NCBI GenBank assembly: GCA_016110215.1
Contig: JADWQD010000011.1
Span: 682,001-746,000 of the forward strand
Direction: 5' to 3'
Length of the DNA: 64,000 bases
DNA from: Capronia americana
Taxonomy: Eukaryota > Ascomycota > Eurotiomycetes > Chaetothyriales > Herpotrichiellaceae
Part shown: positions 1 through 10,165 of the stretch, piece after piece
How the letters are laid out: each line of letters begins with the position of its first letter
Position numbering within the stretch: position 1 is the stretch's first letter
The notes under the pieces: model-generated
What the model was told of the DNA's origin: nothing
Seen by the model: only the letters and a program-made list of their open reading frames with translations
Databases searched by the model: none
Program-made: the position numbers and the translations under genes

Positions 1-664
1 CGCCAATGATCAGGCAGTCGCCTTTTTCCAGCTCGACAGGAACCGCTTGGCTTTCATCGCCCAGGTTATGATCGGCAGCCGAGTAATCCCACTTATGGCT
101 GCCGGGGATGGCTCGAGTAGCACCATTTTCGACCGTGGTCTGATTGGTGGCCATGAGGAAGTTGAGCATCAGCTCGGGGGCGTCTTTGCCCAGAATGAAC
201 GACGGCCACCAGTTCCCAAAATCTCGGTGCAACTTCTGTAGGGGATTGCCGGGCCCGATCTCCATCATGGTGGCTGTGCTCATCCAATAGTCACCCACTT
301 GCTTCCCGAGGACCTCGTCTGAAATTCCATGCATAAGATCGTGGTCGATCACCTCCTCCCTCCAAGTCTTGCTGAGTTGCAATAGATCCGTCAGCCTTTT
401 CGTGTGATGACCTAAAAAGTCCTTTATTCCCTGGTCCAGACAGACCAGCTGACCGGACGGGATCAGAGCCATGAGATGCGGATCCAGCTCCTCGTTAAGA
501 CGATCTGCTTGATCCGTGGACAAGAATGCCTTGATCACTACTGCCCCGTCATCCTGGATGGTGCGACCAATTTCTGACAGCGGTGTTGTTCGCGCCACTC
601 GCTGAAGACCCGTGGCTGTCAGCGGTTGTGACTGCGCGACACTGAGAACCTGAGTGGCAGACAT
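1..664 (-). CDS. Fe(II)/2-oxoglutarate-dependent dioxygenase, PhyH family (3' end beyond window)
   Basis: An open frame on the minus strand begins at the ATG at 664 and runs off the left edge, giving 221 visible residues without a stop or obvious intron. The N-terminus has the PhyH-type stretch IQDDGAVVIKAFLS (about residues 37-50). A metal-binding HxD follows in LHRDFGNWW (His146, Asp148), and then NGATRAIPGSHKW (about 180-192), the hallmark of fungal secondary-metabolite dioxygenases of the FtmOx1/AusE type. The second iron-ligand His and the 2-oxoglutarate Arg would lie beyond the edge. Such enzymes are cytosolic and hydroxylate, desaturate or rearrange small molecules; the substrate here is unknown. 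The gene is divergent from the DUF1349 gene (start 1141), with 476 bp between. The family call is firm; a role in a biosynthetic cluster is inference. Confidence 0.85.
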   Translation of the reverse strand, partial: MSATQVLSVAQSQPLTATGLQRVARTTPLSEIGRTIQDDGAVVIKAFLSTDQADRLNEELDPHLMALIPSGQLVCLDQGIKDFLGHHTKRLTDLLQLSKTWREEVIDHDLMHGISDEVLGKQVGDYWMSTATMMEIGPGNPLQKLHRDFGNWWPSFILGKDAPELMLNFLMATNQTTVENGATRAIPGSHKWDYSAADHNLGDESQAVPVELEKGDCLIIG

Positions 665-1140
665 TGAGAGCAGTGGAGGATCGTGTCCAATGATGGAGTG
701 TCACAAGAAGATTTTCTTGGTCTGGGGATGCTGGGTCAACCGAACAAGACACTATGACCTCTAAATCCCAACCGTCCCCTGCTGAAATATATAATTTCCC
801 TAACTGATGAAATCTGGCACCGACCGGGTTTCTGCGAGCATAACTGGAAAAAGCAAATTGCGACAACAAAAAGCCCATTCCTCTCTGGGAGCAATCGTAG
901 GAAGTGCCTATCCTGTCGGACCAAGTGCGGAAAGTCCGAAAACCATGATCCTTCCTTCTTTCCCAGTCCATGTTTTGACTTGGAAGGTCGCTCAGCCGCG
1001 TACATTGTTCCAGTAGATAAACTCGTCACGCCGGGACTGTGGCTCGATCTGAAGATATCAATCTTCAAATGAGGAGTGATCACTGAATCGGTGCGGCAGA
1101 CCCTTCTCCTGCTGGTCCTCAAATAATCTCCATCCTCATA
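665..1140. promoter_or_regulatory. Divergent intergenic region
   Basis: This is a 476-bp spacer between two divergent starts (664 minus, 1141 plus) and must hold both promoters. Open frames across it are short, Ser/Arg-rich and unlike known proteins. I see no clear TATA box or repeat. Confidence 0.5.
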
Positions 1141-1827
1141 ATGCCTTCACTCAAGCTCGAAGCGGTCAATCGAGCCCAGGATTCAGACCCTCTCACATTG
1201 AAAGTGACACCAGGGAATGATGTGGTCGGAATTCCCTTCAGCCCCAAAGTCAGACCCTGGCAGTTCGCATCTCCGTTGTCCAAAGTACAATTGAGAGCGG
1301 CCGACTTCAAGAGCGCCCGCACGACTTTCAGGTGGCCTTCATCATCAACGACGTGTGAATGTGATCAGGTCGGAATGCTGTTCGTTCGACCACTACCTGG
1401 TCTGCCGATCCCCGATGCCGAACACCCTGGCGATGCAGAGTCTGCCCCGTACTATATCAAATATGGCCTGGAAGTCATTGGAGGGAAACCAGTCATTGCC
1501 GTGGCAGGATCCAACCATCAACTGGACTGGTCGACATGGCGAACGACACCCAAACATCTCGAGTCTCTCACCATCGAGTTCTTGCGATATGGTTCTGGCC
1601 TCTTGGCGAGGGTGATTCCACCAGCCGACGACTCTGGTGCCGGGAAGCAAGAACCCTCTACCATCCGGCTCTTCACTTGGCCATTTGCGAATCTCCAAGA
1701 CGCGGACCCGGATATCTGGATATGCATCTACGTTTCCCGACCGGATACCAACGGCACCACGGCCGAGGGGTTTTCGGCCACCTTTGACGACTTCCAGGTT
1801 GAGACGGTCCAAGGCAGTCGATTGTAG
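1141..1827 (+). CDS. DUF1349 (Ree1-like, concanavalin A-like fold) protein
   Basis: A single-exon frame encodes 228 aa starting at ATG 1141. The family pattern is recognisable: an N-terminal LTLKVTPGNDV (about residues 18-28), the core DQVGMLFVRPLPG (about 75-87), then YYIKYGLEVIGGKPVIAVAG with a downstream DWSTW. This resembles DUF1349/Ree1 proteins, which have a concanavalin-like beta-sandwich; yeast Ree1 is linked to enolase regulation, and most fungal members have no assigned reaction. No signal peptide or membrane segment is visible. Around 1325-1358 the translated stretch (RWPSSSTT) looks unlike the family, while another frame reads QVAFIINDV, so a short double frameshift or sequence error is possible. 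The gene is divergent from the dioxygenase and convergent with the FAD oxidoreductase. Confidence 0.7.
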   Translation: MPSLKLEAVNRAQDSDPLTLKVTPGNDVVGIPFSPKVRPWQFASPLSKVQLRAADFKSARTTFRWPSSSTTCECDQVGMLFVRPLPGLPIPDAEHPGDAESAPYYIKYGLEVIGGKPVIAVAGSNHQLDWSTWRTTPKHLESLTIEFLRYGSGLLARVIPPADDSGAGKQEPSTIRLFTWPFANLQDADPDIWICIYVSRPDTNGTTAEGFSATFDDFQVETVQGSRL

Positions 1828-2515
1828 GATAGCTATGTCCGAGCAGGCCCCCTCTATTTCCTCAAAGGGTAGTAAGATGCAAGGAGCATGCGAGTTGCGT
1901 GAGGACCAGCAGAGGACGAAAAAGGCAGACGCAAAGGGCAAAAGGTAAAATTCAGGAGCTCGTTTGGCCTTGATGGCAGCGTGCACGATTAGATTTTGTT
2001 CACGATTGTTCACGGTCCTCGTGGAGCACTCTGGCGATCGCTGCCTCGGGACCGTCGATCCAACAGTGTCTATAACAGTGCCCCTGAGAGGTCTACGTGG
2101 CAGGGCTCAGGGGAGGCATTCTCTAGCCACGGCGACTTGTATATAAACGACCAGGCCGGCAGGAAGACAGACTAATCAGTGGTTGCCGCCTATGGACAAT
2201 CCAAGTCAATGAATGCCTGATGGGAAATTTAGTCTCCGTGCCGTTGGCATAATCTATACACTCTACTTTTGGAGCTGCCTTCCAGTGTGGACCGTTTAAT
2301 ACCGGTCGGAGGCGCGAAGATCTGTTAAACCAAAGCACACGTGCGTATCATTCTTGTGTTGCAAAGCCCCAACAGGTTGGAATGCTTGTAATGAATTTAA
2401 TTTTGTGCACAGCCCTTGTGAGCTCTGCTACGCAAACCTTGCCACCCTGTACCGACCTTTATGATTCAAGTTTATCCTCGGGAACTGTCTCCACCGGACT
2501 GACCCTTCTCTTGCC
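1828..2515. other. Intergenic, convergent 3' ends
   Basis: This 688-bp stretch lies between the stop of the DUF1349 gene and the stop of the minus-strand FAD oxidoreductase. It should hold both 3' UTRs. No supported gene or repeat was seen. Confidence 0.5.
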
Positions 2516-4122
2516 CTAAAGCTTTGGGACATGTTCCTGTGCCGGAAAATTGTCCGACCCTAGTGGAAGCTGGCGCCGGAGAGCAGCGTCGACCTTGAAC
2601 CCACCAGGCTTGAGTTGCTGGAACACACGGTCCGGGTCGTACTTTTCAATCATTCTGGACAGATATTCGATGCTGCTCTCGCCGTAGCTTCCAACGACGT
2701 CCTGGAATGCTCCGGCGTAGTTTGCAAACAGAAACGGGTGGTACAGCCCCCGACGGATGGCCTCGTTCTTGATCTTGCCGAGTACGGAACTCTGCATTTC
2801 CAGCACCGCTCGGTCGTACTGGGCTTCCGCGGTGCTGAATGCCAGCATGATGGATATCAGATGCCCGTCCTCTCTCTTCAAGTTGTACATGTTCTCTTCC
2901 GGCTCGGGGGAACGAGGAATGGCGTGAAACTCCAGGCATCCATAGGCCCAGCCCTTTGCGGCTCGAGATGCCTCGACATACCGATCGTACGTGTACCGCA
3001 TGAGCTCCACGTCCAGTTTGATGGTCAACGTGGAACAGTTATGGCGGAGGCCGTGACCGCCTTGAAGATCGGCAATGTCTGCCGCCAACGCCGAGTAGTG
3101 CGTCGGCCCGAGAGGTGATTCGAGGGTGGGCACTTGTAGCAGTCTGTCAAACATGGTTATATTTGGCGTCGGTTGCGAATACACCAGGTATTGTCGAACA
3201 ACGACTTCATCACCGTTGGTGTCGAAGATGACGATCGTGTGGCCCTTGGGGTCGACATCCAGCCGGGGGACGAAGTCGGCGTACGCCTCGATTGCTTCTT
3301 GGACGTGATTCGGGTCGACCAGGGTACGACCTCCCCACATGCCATGGTAAGGGTAGATGTTCAGTGTGTAAGACGTGATGACTCCGAAATTGGAGCCACC
3401 GCCTCTGAGGGCGCGAAAGAGCTCCGGTTCGCTGTCCCCGCTCGCGGCGACCACCTCGCCCGAGCCGAGCACGATGTCGAAAGCTCGAACGTTGTCGATG
3501 CCCCAGCCGTGTTGGGCCGCGTAGAACGAAATACCTCCTATACGGCACAAAAGTCAACGTACAGGCGTGAGTGAATGGCGCTTCCGAGTCGCCATCGAGT
3601 CACCTACCACCGACGAGAAATCCGCCGACCCCGACGTCTGCGGATCTTCCGCCAACAGCGATGTAGCCTTGCTTCTCGAGCTCGCCATAGATCCGCCTCC
3701 ACGTATTGCCTGCACCAACACGTGCGGTGTTGTTGGTTCGGTCGATCGTGACCTCGTTGAGCTTCGACAGATCAATCTGAACGCCGTCAGGCACGCATGA
3801 CGCGCCCGAGACGTGCGCGTGGCCTCCACTCCTGACACCGAACGGGCATTGCGCCTTGACACAAAGCGACACGGCGCGCGCAACTTCCGCGGCACTACGA
3901 GGCTGGAAGAAACACCGCGGCGCAACCTCTTTCAGCATCTCGGACCAATAACTTTGCTGGGAAGCCAGGTATAAAGGTTGGCCTGGCGTGAAGATCTGTT
4001 CGGCATATTCTCGAGCGAGTTCGGAGACCTAGCTTTCTGGGTTACTGGTGTCAAAGCCTTTGGAATGGGCAATGACCACTCACCACATGATCCGTGGTGC
4101 TGGATATGTCGATGCTGCCCAT
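2516..4122 (-). CDS. FAD-linked oxidoreductase, berberine-bridge-enzyme type
   Basis: The model has three exons, complement(join(2516..3537,3608..4028,4084..4122)), giving 493 aa. Introns are 70 and 55 nt (donors GTAGGT and GTGAGT) and both joins restore family sequence. The FAD-binding domain 4 shows RSGGH at residues 79-83, where His83 is the likely covalent 8-alpha-histidyl FAD site. It is followed by VGVGGFLVGGGISF, RGGGSNFGVIT and a C-terminal BBE segment (VGSYGESSIEYL, then KYDPDRVFQQLKPGGF). The second, cysteinyl FAD link of bicovalent members is not evident, so it is probably monocovalent. No signal peptide is seen, so the enzyme is probably intracellular. Members oxidise amines, alcohols or sugars, or close rings in secondary metabolism. 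It is divergent from the permease, whose shared promoter carries clustered GATA sites. Confidence 0.88.
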
Positions 4123-5133
4123 ATCGAAAAGTGATGCGCCGGTTGATGCTTTGAGCCAAATGCGATGCCCGGAATGAGACAGAGCGTGCAGAAAATCCAA
4201 TGCAGGAGGAATGCAATAGTTCTTTCGTCACAGAACCGCAACATCAACAATTTATTATGGATTGGGCTTCGAGAATTTCAGGACGACGGGGGGGGTGTCC
4301 GCCCATGGCCGCCGTATCGCGAGAGATGGGCTTGTGCATCAGGCCGATTGGTCTCTGTCGGCGTGGTGTTGATATGCACGGAAATTCCGAATGAACCTCC
4401 GTGGCTTCAGCCAAACTTCTGGCTGCCGTTTTGGCTCCGCAGTCCTCAACGCGCCCCAAGGTTGGCTCGGATGCTTGTATAGCGATGTACCCCAGACGAC
4501 ATGGAGAACGCGCCACCTGTACCCCGGATTGAGGGCACCGCAGCTTTGCAAGTGGCCTTCCCCGGATACCGGCTGCTTCCCTGCCATTTCCTTCGCTGTA
4601 CGCAGGGAATGTTACATGTGTCGAGGCGAACAACAAGGGACTAGAGGTCTCCGGACCTGATCACTTTTCTTCGCAAAGTTCCTGCTCGATCTGACCGACC
4701 ACCTCTATCTTGATAGCTGACCTGACTTGATAAGCTGGAAAGACCGAGATAAAATATGCTCCACAGTGGGTACCCTATCTTCCCCGTACTTGCGGGGCCA
4801 TACAAGTCTGGATACTGGACGACGCTAGACTATTTAGGCGGCCCTTGACCAATCATCGCCCTCAGAGCGGATCCCGCTTGCACGCGCGTCTATCAAGCTT
4901 CCCAGCCAGACTTCGGGAAATCCGTTGGGTAAGGTTTCTGGCAGCAGCAACGACCAGGCGCCTCTCATGTACAGGACCTCACAGTCGAAGGGAGCCAGAA
5001 TGTCCTCGGCAAGATATAAACCAATTCAATGTCGCGTTGTGGCAACCTTCCAGGTCCTTCCTCCATTCCTGGAGAAGCGAGTAGACGTCCCTTGCAAATT
5101 TTGATCTTTGTTTGTGTCGTCAAGTTGCGCAAG
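4123..5133. promoter_or_regulatory. Divergent promoter region with GATA-site cluster
   Basis: This 1011-bp spacer separates the starts of the FAD oxidoreductase (4122, minus) and the permease (5134, plus). Open frames across it look non-coding. The notable content is four HGATAR sites within 48 bp at 4705-4752, listed separately. Confidence 0.6.
4705..4752. promoter_or_regulatory. Cluster of four GATA-factor (AreA/NIT2-type) sites
   Basis: Four matches to HGATAR occur in 48 bp: AGATAG on the minus strand (4705-4710), then TGATAG (4711-4716), TGATAA (4728-4733) and AGATAA (4747-4752) on the plus strand. They lie about 380 bp upstream of the permease start and about 580 bp upstream of the oxidoreductase start. 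Paired HGATAR sites are the known target of AreA/NIT2, which activates nitrogen-scavenging genes. Regulation of both genes by nitrogen status is inference. Confidence 0.5.
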
Positions 5134-6763
5134 ATGTCTGACACCAAAAAACATCATTCCTCCGAGGACATCACGGGTGAAATCCTTGATTCCATCACCA
5201 CCGACAAGTCCGTCGAACGGCATGCCGTCACTAAGCTCGACGAGGACCGCTTCAGTCTCTGGAGTGTGCTGGGTGTCCAGTACACTCTCGGTTGCGCTCC
5301 CTTGGCCATCGCGGGGTATATGCAATTCACCCTGGGCGTCGGAGGAAGCCCGTATTTTTTCTGGTGTTTTATCGTGGCCTCGGTCGGTCAAGCCATCGTC
5401 GTGCTGAGCTTTGCCGAGCTATCGTCAGCGTTTCCCCATGTTGCAGGTGAGTGGATGTTTGCCGTAGAAGCCCGGTTCCCCTGTTTTCTGACCAGGCATT
5501 CAAGGTCAAACCTACTGGACGGCAGTCCTGGCTCCCCCAAAGTACCGACGTTTCCTCACCTACCTCAACGGCATCATGACTCTGTGGGGGTGGAACTTCG
5601 CCGTCGCCGGTGGCTATTTTCTAAGCACGCAGTTCATGCTCGGAACCGCCAGCATCATCACCAGGAGCTATGTGATCCAGCATTACCAGAGCTTTTTGAT
5701 GTCCGTCGCCATGTTCATCATTGCTATCGTCATGAACACCTGGCTCATCAGAATCTATCCGGCCATTACCAAATTCTTTGTCGTCGCCATCAACGTGGCG
5801 ATCGTCTACATCATCGTTGTGCTCCTCGTCAAGGCGCAGCCCAAGGCCGATGCAAAAACGGTCTTCATTGACGTCATCAACAACACGGGATGGTCGTCGG
5901 ATGGTCTCGTCTTCTGTCTTGGGATGTTGCCCACGCTGGTTGCTCTGTGTCTTCCCGACGGCGCCACGCATTTGACCGAAGAGCTCCCCAATCCTCATCG
6001 ACGGGTACCACAAATCATGATCGGGTCGTTCCTCCTCTCATTTTTGGGAGCATTCGTGATGATCATCGTCCTTCTGTTCTGTACCGTCAATCCCGAGGGC
6101 CTCCTGGAGCCTTTGGGTGGTCAACCCATTTTCCAGATATGCTGGGACGCGTGGAACAACACAGGCTTCCTGGTCACCATCGGCGTCATCTTTTCCGCAT
6201 CCTTCGTCCAGGGTTGCAACTCCTGCCTGACTGGCGAGAGTCGCGTTGCCTGGTCCTTTGCCAAGTCCGGAGGTCTCCCCTTTGGCTCGTGGCTCACCAA
6301 AGTCGACGACAAAACGCTCGTTCCTGTCAACTCGGTCCTGGCATGCGCGGCGGTGGCATTCGCTTTCGATTTTCTCGAGTTCGCGCCTGCGTATGTCCTG
6401 AATGCCATTTACGGATCCGCCGGTATCTGTTTCGCAATTTCCTACGGCCTGCCAGTGGTCTTGTTGGTGCTCCGGGGACGGCAAGGTCTTCCTGCCAACC
6501 GATACATCAACCTCAGCTGTGCGGGCATCATCCTCAACCTCTTCATGATCGGCTGGGTCTGCTTCCAAGTCTGCTTCTTGAGCTTTCCCCTGAATTACCC
6601 AGTCACCACTGACAATATGAATTGGGCTTCGGTGGTCGCCATTGGCTGTTTAGTGCTCTCCATTGGTAATTGGTTTATTGTCAAGGACAAGTACTGCGTT
6701 CCGGAAGCATTGGCCTTTGAGATTGTGCCGCATGATTCTTCTCATCACCAGGACCATGCTTAA
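5134..6763 (+). CDS. APC-superfamily amino acid/choline-type permease
   Basis: The model is join(5134..5446,5505..6763), giving 523 aa; the 58-nt intron (GTGAGT...CAAG) restores AGQTYWTAVLAPPKYRRF. The start at 5134 (AAGATGTCT) gives the usual soluble N-terminus of about 50 residues with SLWSVLGVQYTLGCAPLAI before the first helix. Around twelve hydrophobic segments follow. Signature stretches include WGWNFAVAGGYF, LPDGATHLTEELPNPHRRVP and NSCLTGESRVAWSFAKSGG (dark-regulated APC motif). This pattern fits the fungal GABA/choline (Hnm1-like) subfamily; the plasma membrane is the likely site. Substrate cannot be read from sequence. It shares a promoter with an FAD oxidoreductase, suggesting import of a nitrogenous compound that the neighbour may oxidise (inference). 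Confidence 0.88.
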
Positions 6764-7530
6764 GGAGACAGCGGACCACTGCAACACTGCTTTATCGGTA
6801 GTGACAGACACATGAACCGTTGATGGAGCACAGCGGCCAGGTTCTGGACAGCTGACACTGTGGGTGGTATTGGTGTGTATTGCCAATTGCAGGGACATGG
6901 ATTTATTGTTACTTTACGGCTTCATCATCAACATTGAAAAAGGGCAGCCCAGCCCATGTAGGCCATATAGGAAAATGGTTGTAGCTGCGATCGTAACCAC
7001 CAAATATTTTTCTATGCAATACCGGACGTTCCGGGACCTTGGACACGAGTCTACACTGTATTTAGTGGAAAACGTCAACTCAGCAATTAGATCGCAGATT
7101 CTTTTTTTTTCTTTCGCGTCCAGATCTGTATTTCGTGGCATAGCCCCAACGAGCAATAAGAGTTTCTTCTGTCAAAAGGCAATTGCGCTTGCACTTTCTT
7201 TGGCCTCGACAGCAGTGCTTCCACCGGCGTGGGTTCGGATTCACGAGGCTGCGGAGTTGGCAAGGCCCCGGATGAAATCGGAAACTCCGTCGTCCGTCGC
7301 TCTTATCCATGTCTTATCCAGATGCGCTATCCTACGTCCCGATTCCCGTGTAGGTCTTGCAGCGAGGACTCGGCCTTATCCGCAAGGGGGCCACATTGGC
7401 TTGAGGAATTCTCAACGCCGCCGACCAGTCCGATAGGGCTGGCTACGTGCTGACACGACGTAAAAATGGGCGAACTTGCACCCGTTGCCGCAACACGATT
7501 GGGGTAGGCGAGTGTTTGTGGTGAAAAACC
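6764..7530. other. Intergenic
   Basis: This 767-bp stretch lies between the permease stop and the flavocytochrome-b2-like start. It should hold the 3' UTR of the former and the promoter of the latter. Open frames here are biased and unlike known proteins. There is a short T-run at about 7102-7112 and no other repeat. Confidence 0.5.
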
Positions 7531-9134
7531 ATGTCTCTTGCTGCCAAGGGACAGGTTCCTGTCCATGACTTGAAGGAGCATGCCTCCGAGGAAGACGGTT
7601 GGATTGCCCTCAACGGGACGGTTTGGGATTTCTCGAATTTTGCCGCTCAGCACCCAGGCGGCGCAGAGCTCATCGTCCAACACCTAGGGAAGGACGGCAG
7701 CGACGTGTACAATGAAATTCACAGTCCGGCGCTCGTGCAGCGACATTTCGGGGAGCAGAGACGAATAGGGGAACTCGAGCCCAGCAGCCACTCTCCCTCG
7801 ACCGCGACGCACCGGATATCCAAGGAGGGTTCGAAAAACAAGGAGGAGCAGCAGCAGCAGCATCCTTCGCTGCCTCCGCTCAAGTCCATCACCAGCCTCC
7901 ACCAATTCGAAGCGGCCATATCGCCGGCGCTCTCGAGAAAAGCGCTTCTATACCTTTCCGGCGCCACCGAAGATGGGATCACAGAGCGAGAAAACCGCAA
8001 AGTGTACAGTCGGGTGATGTTCCGTCCGCGTCTTCTACAAGGGGTTGGAAGTGTGAACACGGGGACCCGACTCCTCGGTCTCACGCTTTCATGTCCTATC
8101 ATGGTGGCACCTACGTCCTCGAACCGACTGTTTCACCGCGACGGCGAAGTTGCGATTGCGCGGGCATCCCAGCGTTTTGGCGTCCCTCCCATTGCACCGA
8201 CCATGGGATCATTTTCGCTGACCGAAATCGCCGAAGCCCTCGATCCTGGTCATCCTTTCTTCTTTCAATTATACGCCAATCGGGACCGTCGCGAATTGAC
8301 TCGCACCCTGGAGGAAGCCCGTCGCCTTGGAGCCAGAGCCATCATGGTGACGGCCGACTCGCCCGTGCTCAGCAAGAGAGAGTCTTCGAAGGGGTCCTCA
8401 ACCTCAATGTTGAGCAGCAGTGACGACGGGTCAGAAATCAAGAAACTAGGACCAAGTTCGGAATCGGTTCGTCAGGTTGCACCTCCGCCCGCGAATAACG
8501 TGATCGACCCCGACCTCAACTGGGCGGATATCCAATGGATTGCGCGCCACACGGGACTCCCAGTCCTTGTCAAAGGCATTCAGCGGGTAGAAGACGCCAA
8601 GATCGCAGCGGACATCGGATGTGCGGGCATCTATCTCTCGAACCACGGAGGCCGGGCCCTGGACACGACGCCGCCCGCGATTCTCGTGCTTCTTGAGATC
8701 CGAAAGACATGTCCCGAGATTTTGACAAAGATGGAGGTCATCGTTGATGGTGGTGTTCGACGAGGAACGGACGTCTTGAAAGCCATCTGCCTCGGTGCAC
8801 GTGCAGTTTGCGTCGGGCGTCCATGTCTGTACGCCCTGGCATATGGTGAGGACGGTGTCCTTCGAGTTCTCGACAGTAAGTGACCTAGGACCACTGACTT
8901 TTCCTACCACGGCAGATTCCAAACTGGCCGTAATGCTGACTTTTCCCGTTTTCTCCAGTTCTGATGGAGGAGTTGACAATCGCAATGCAATTGCTGGGCA
9001 TCACCAGTCTCGAGCAAGCAAATCCAGGTTTTCTCAACATCTCCCGGCTGGAGAAATTGTTGCCGTCCATGACATTGGAAAGCCCAGATATGACAAGCTC
9101 GCGACCGTACTTCGGACCAACCTCAAAACTATAG
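7531..9134 (+). CDS. Flavocytochrome b2-like FMN-dependent 2-hydroxyacid dehydrogenase with N-terminal cytochrome b5 domain
   Basis: The model is join(7531..8875,8959..9134), 506 aa; the 83-nt intron (GTAAGT...CCAG) adds the tail DILMEELTIAMQLLGI and ends in YFGPTSKL. The cytochrome b5 domain (about 8-80) has the haem ligands His41 (QHPGG) and His64, spaced as in Cyb2. The FMN domain (about 120-490) keeps FFQLYAN (Tyr248), TADSP (Asp276), VKGI (Lys348) and SNHGGRALD (His372, Arg375). The linker is Ser/Gln-rich. The tyrosine equivalent to Cyb2 Tyr143 (glycolate oxidase Tyr24) is Leu140, so substrate carboxylate binding may differ. Cyb2 oxidises L-lactate to pyruvate in the mitochondrial intermembrane space, but no clear targeting peptide is seen here, so substrate and location remain open. 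Confidence 0.88.
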
Positions 9135-10165
9135 CTCCGTCTGCGACCGGTAGCTTCATCTCGCAGCCATTCGAAGATAGGTATTATGGATCAAGCCAAA
9201 TCATCCTCCGGCTCAGACAGACACAACCAGGTTGCTTCTGCGCCGAGGGATTGCTGCATTGCCATTCATATCCAGATAGCCTAACCTCGTCATTCCTGTA
9301 CTGTTCTCCTGTCTCATCTTTCCGAGTTCCGTCCCGTTGCCATTGACTCTTCTCATCAACAACGACACGCTGACTCACGTGGTCAAGCCTGCTTTGCCAC
9401 TTGTGGCCGGCACATTTGTTACCGGGCCCGGGAAGGAAGGACTAGGGGCGAAGTCATGGGTGATGGGCTCACCCCCGCTCACGCGAGTCGCAGGTGACCT
9501 CAGGGCGGCGTCGATGATCTCTTGGCTCTTGAATGTCGTCGCCCCCGGGGAATTTCGAGGCCAGAAACCAACCCACGTCGTGATCGAATGACGATGGACA
9601 AGATGGCGGCATACGTGTACGGTATGGACAACACTCAGTTTACCCTAATGTCCCTTGCTTTGCATGTAGCCTCTTCGAGTACGTTCGTGGCAATCATTCT
9701 GTACCCCACGGTTGCTCACACAATACTCCACGAGCTCACAGGCCGTCCCTTAGTTTGCCCTAATTCGAAAGGGATCGAGACCTCATTCAACATCACCCAG
9801 TCGGTGTCCGACAAGCGTAAAAAATGTGACTCCCTTCTCTTCTTCCTTTGTGCTGCAGCCATACTGATCGAACCGTATTCAGAGCGCGCCTCTGCTCGGA
9901 AAAAGTCTCGAGGAGTCGAATGCGATGCGGAAAGACCTCTTCATGCTGCTGGAAAGTTGCTCGAACCTAGCAATCAGCTCCACTTTCTCCCTGACATCGA
10001 GGCCGGCTCAACAGGGCTTCCCGAGGAAGTCGAAAGAGTGCTCATCCGTTAAACAAAACAGTACACTCTTTTGCAATCACTGTTGCTTTCTTTCCGTGCA
10101 TTCCTACATTGAATCGAGCTATTCGGGCTATTCACTCTCGCAATCATTCTATCTTTCACGCCATG
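9135..10165. other. Intergenic
   Basis: This 1031-bp stretch lies between two convergent stops (9134 plus, 10166 minus). A plus-strand open frame of moderate length (about 9597-10052 from the first ATG) lacks a recognisable domain or supporting splice pattern. I see no convincing gene or repeat. Confidence 0.45.

Noticed and set aside
5890..6612. 240-codon open frame inside the permease gene
   Set aside because: It is an out-of-frame reading of the permease exon with Arg/Ser/His-rich, non-membrane composition.
9522..10052. Plus-strand open frame of about 150-175 codons between two convergent genes
   Set aside because: No domain, no matching splice pattern, mixed composition; ATG-initiated part is short. 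Not supported as a gene.
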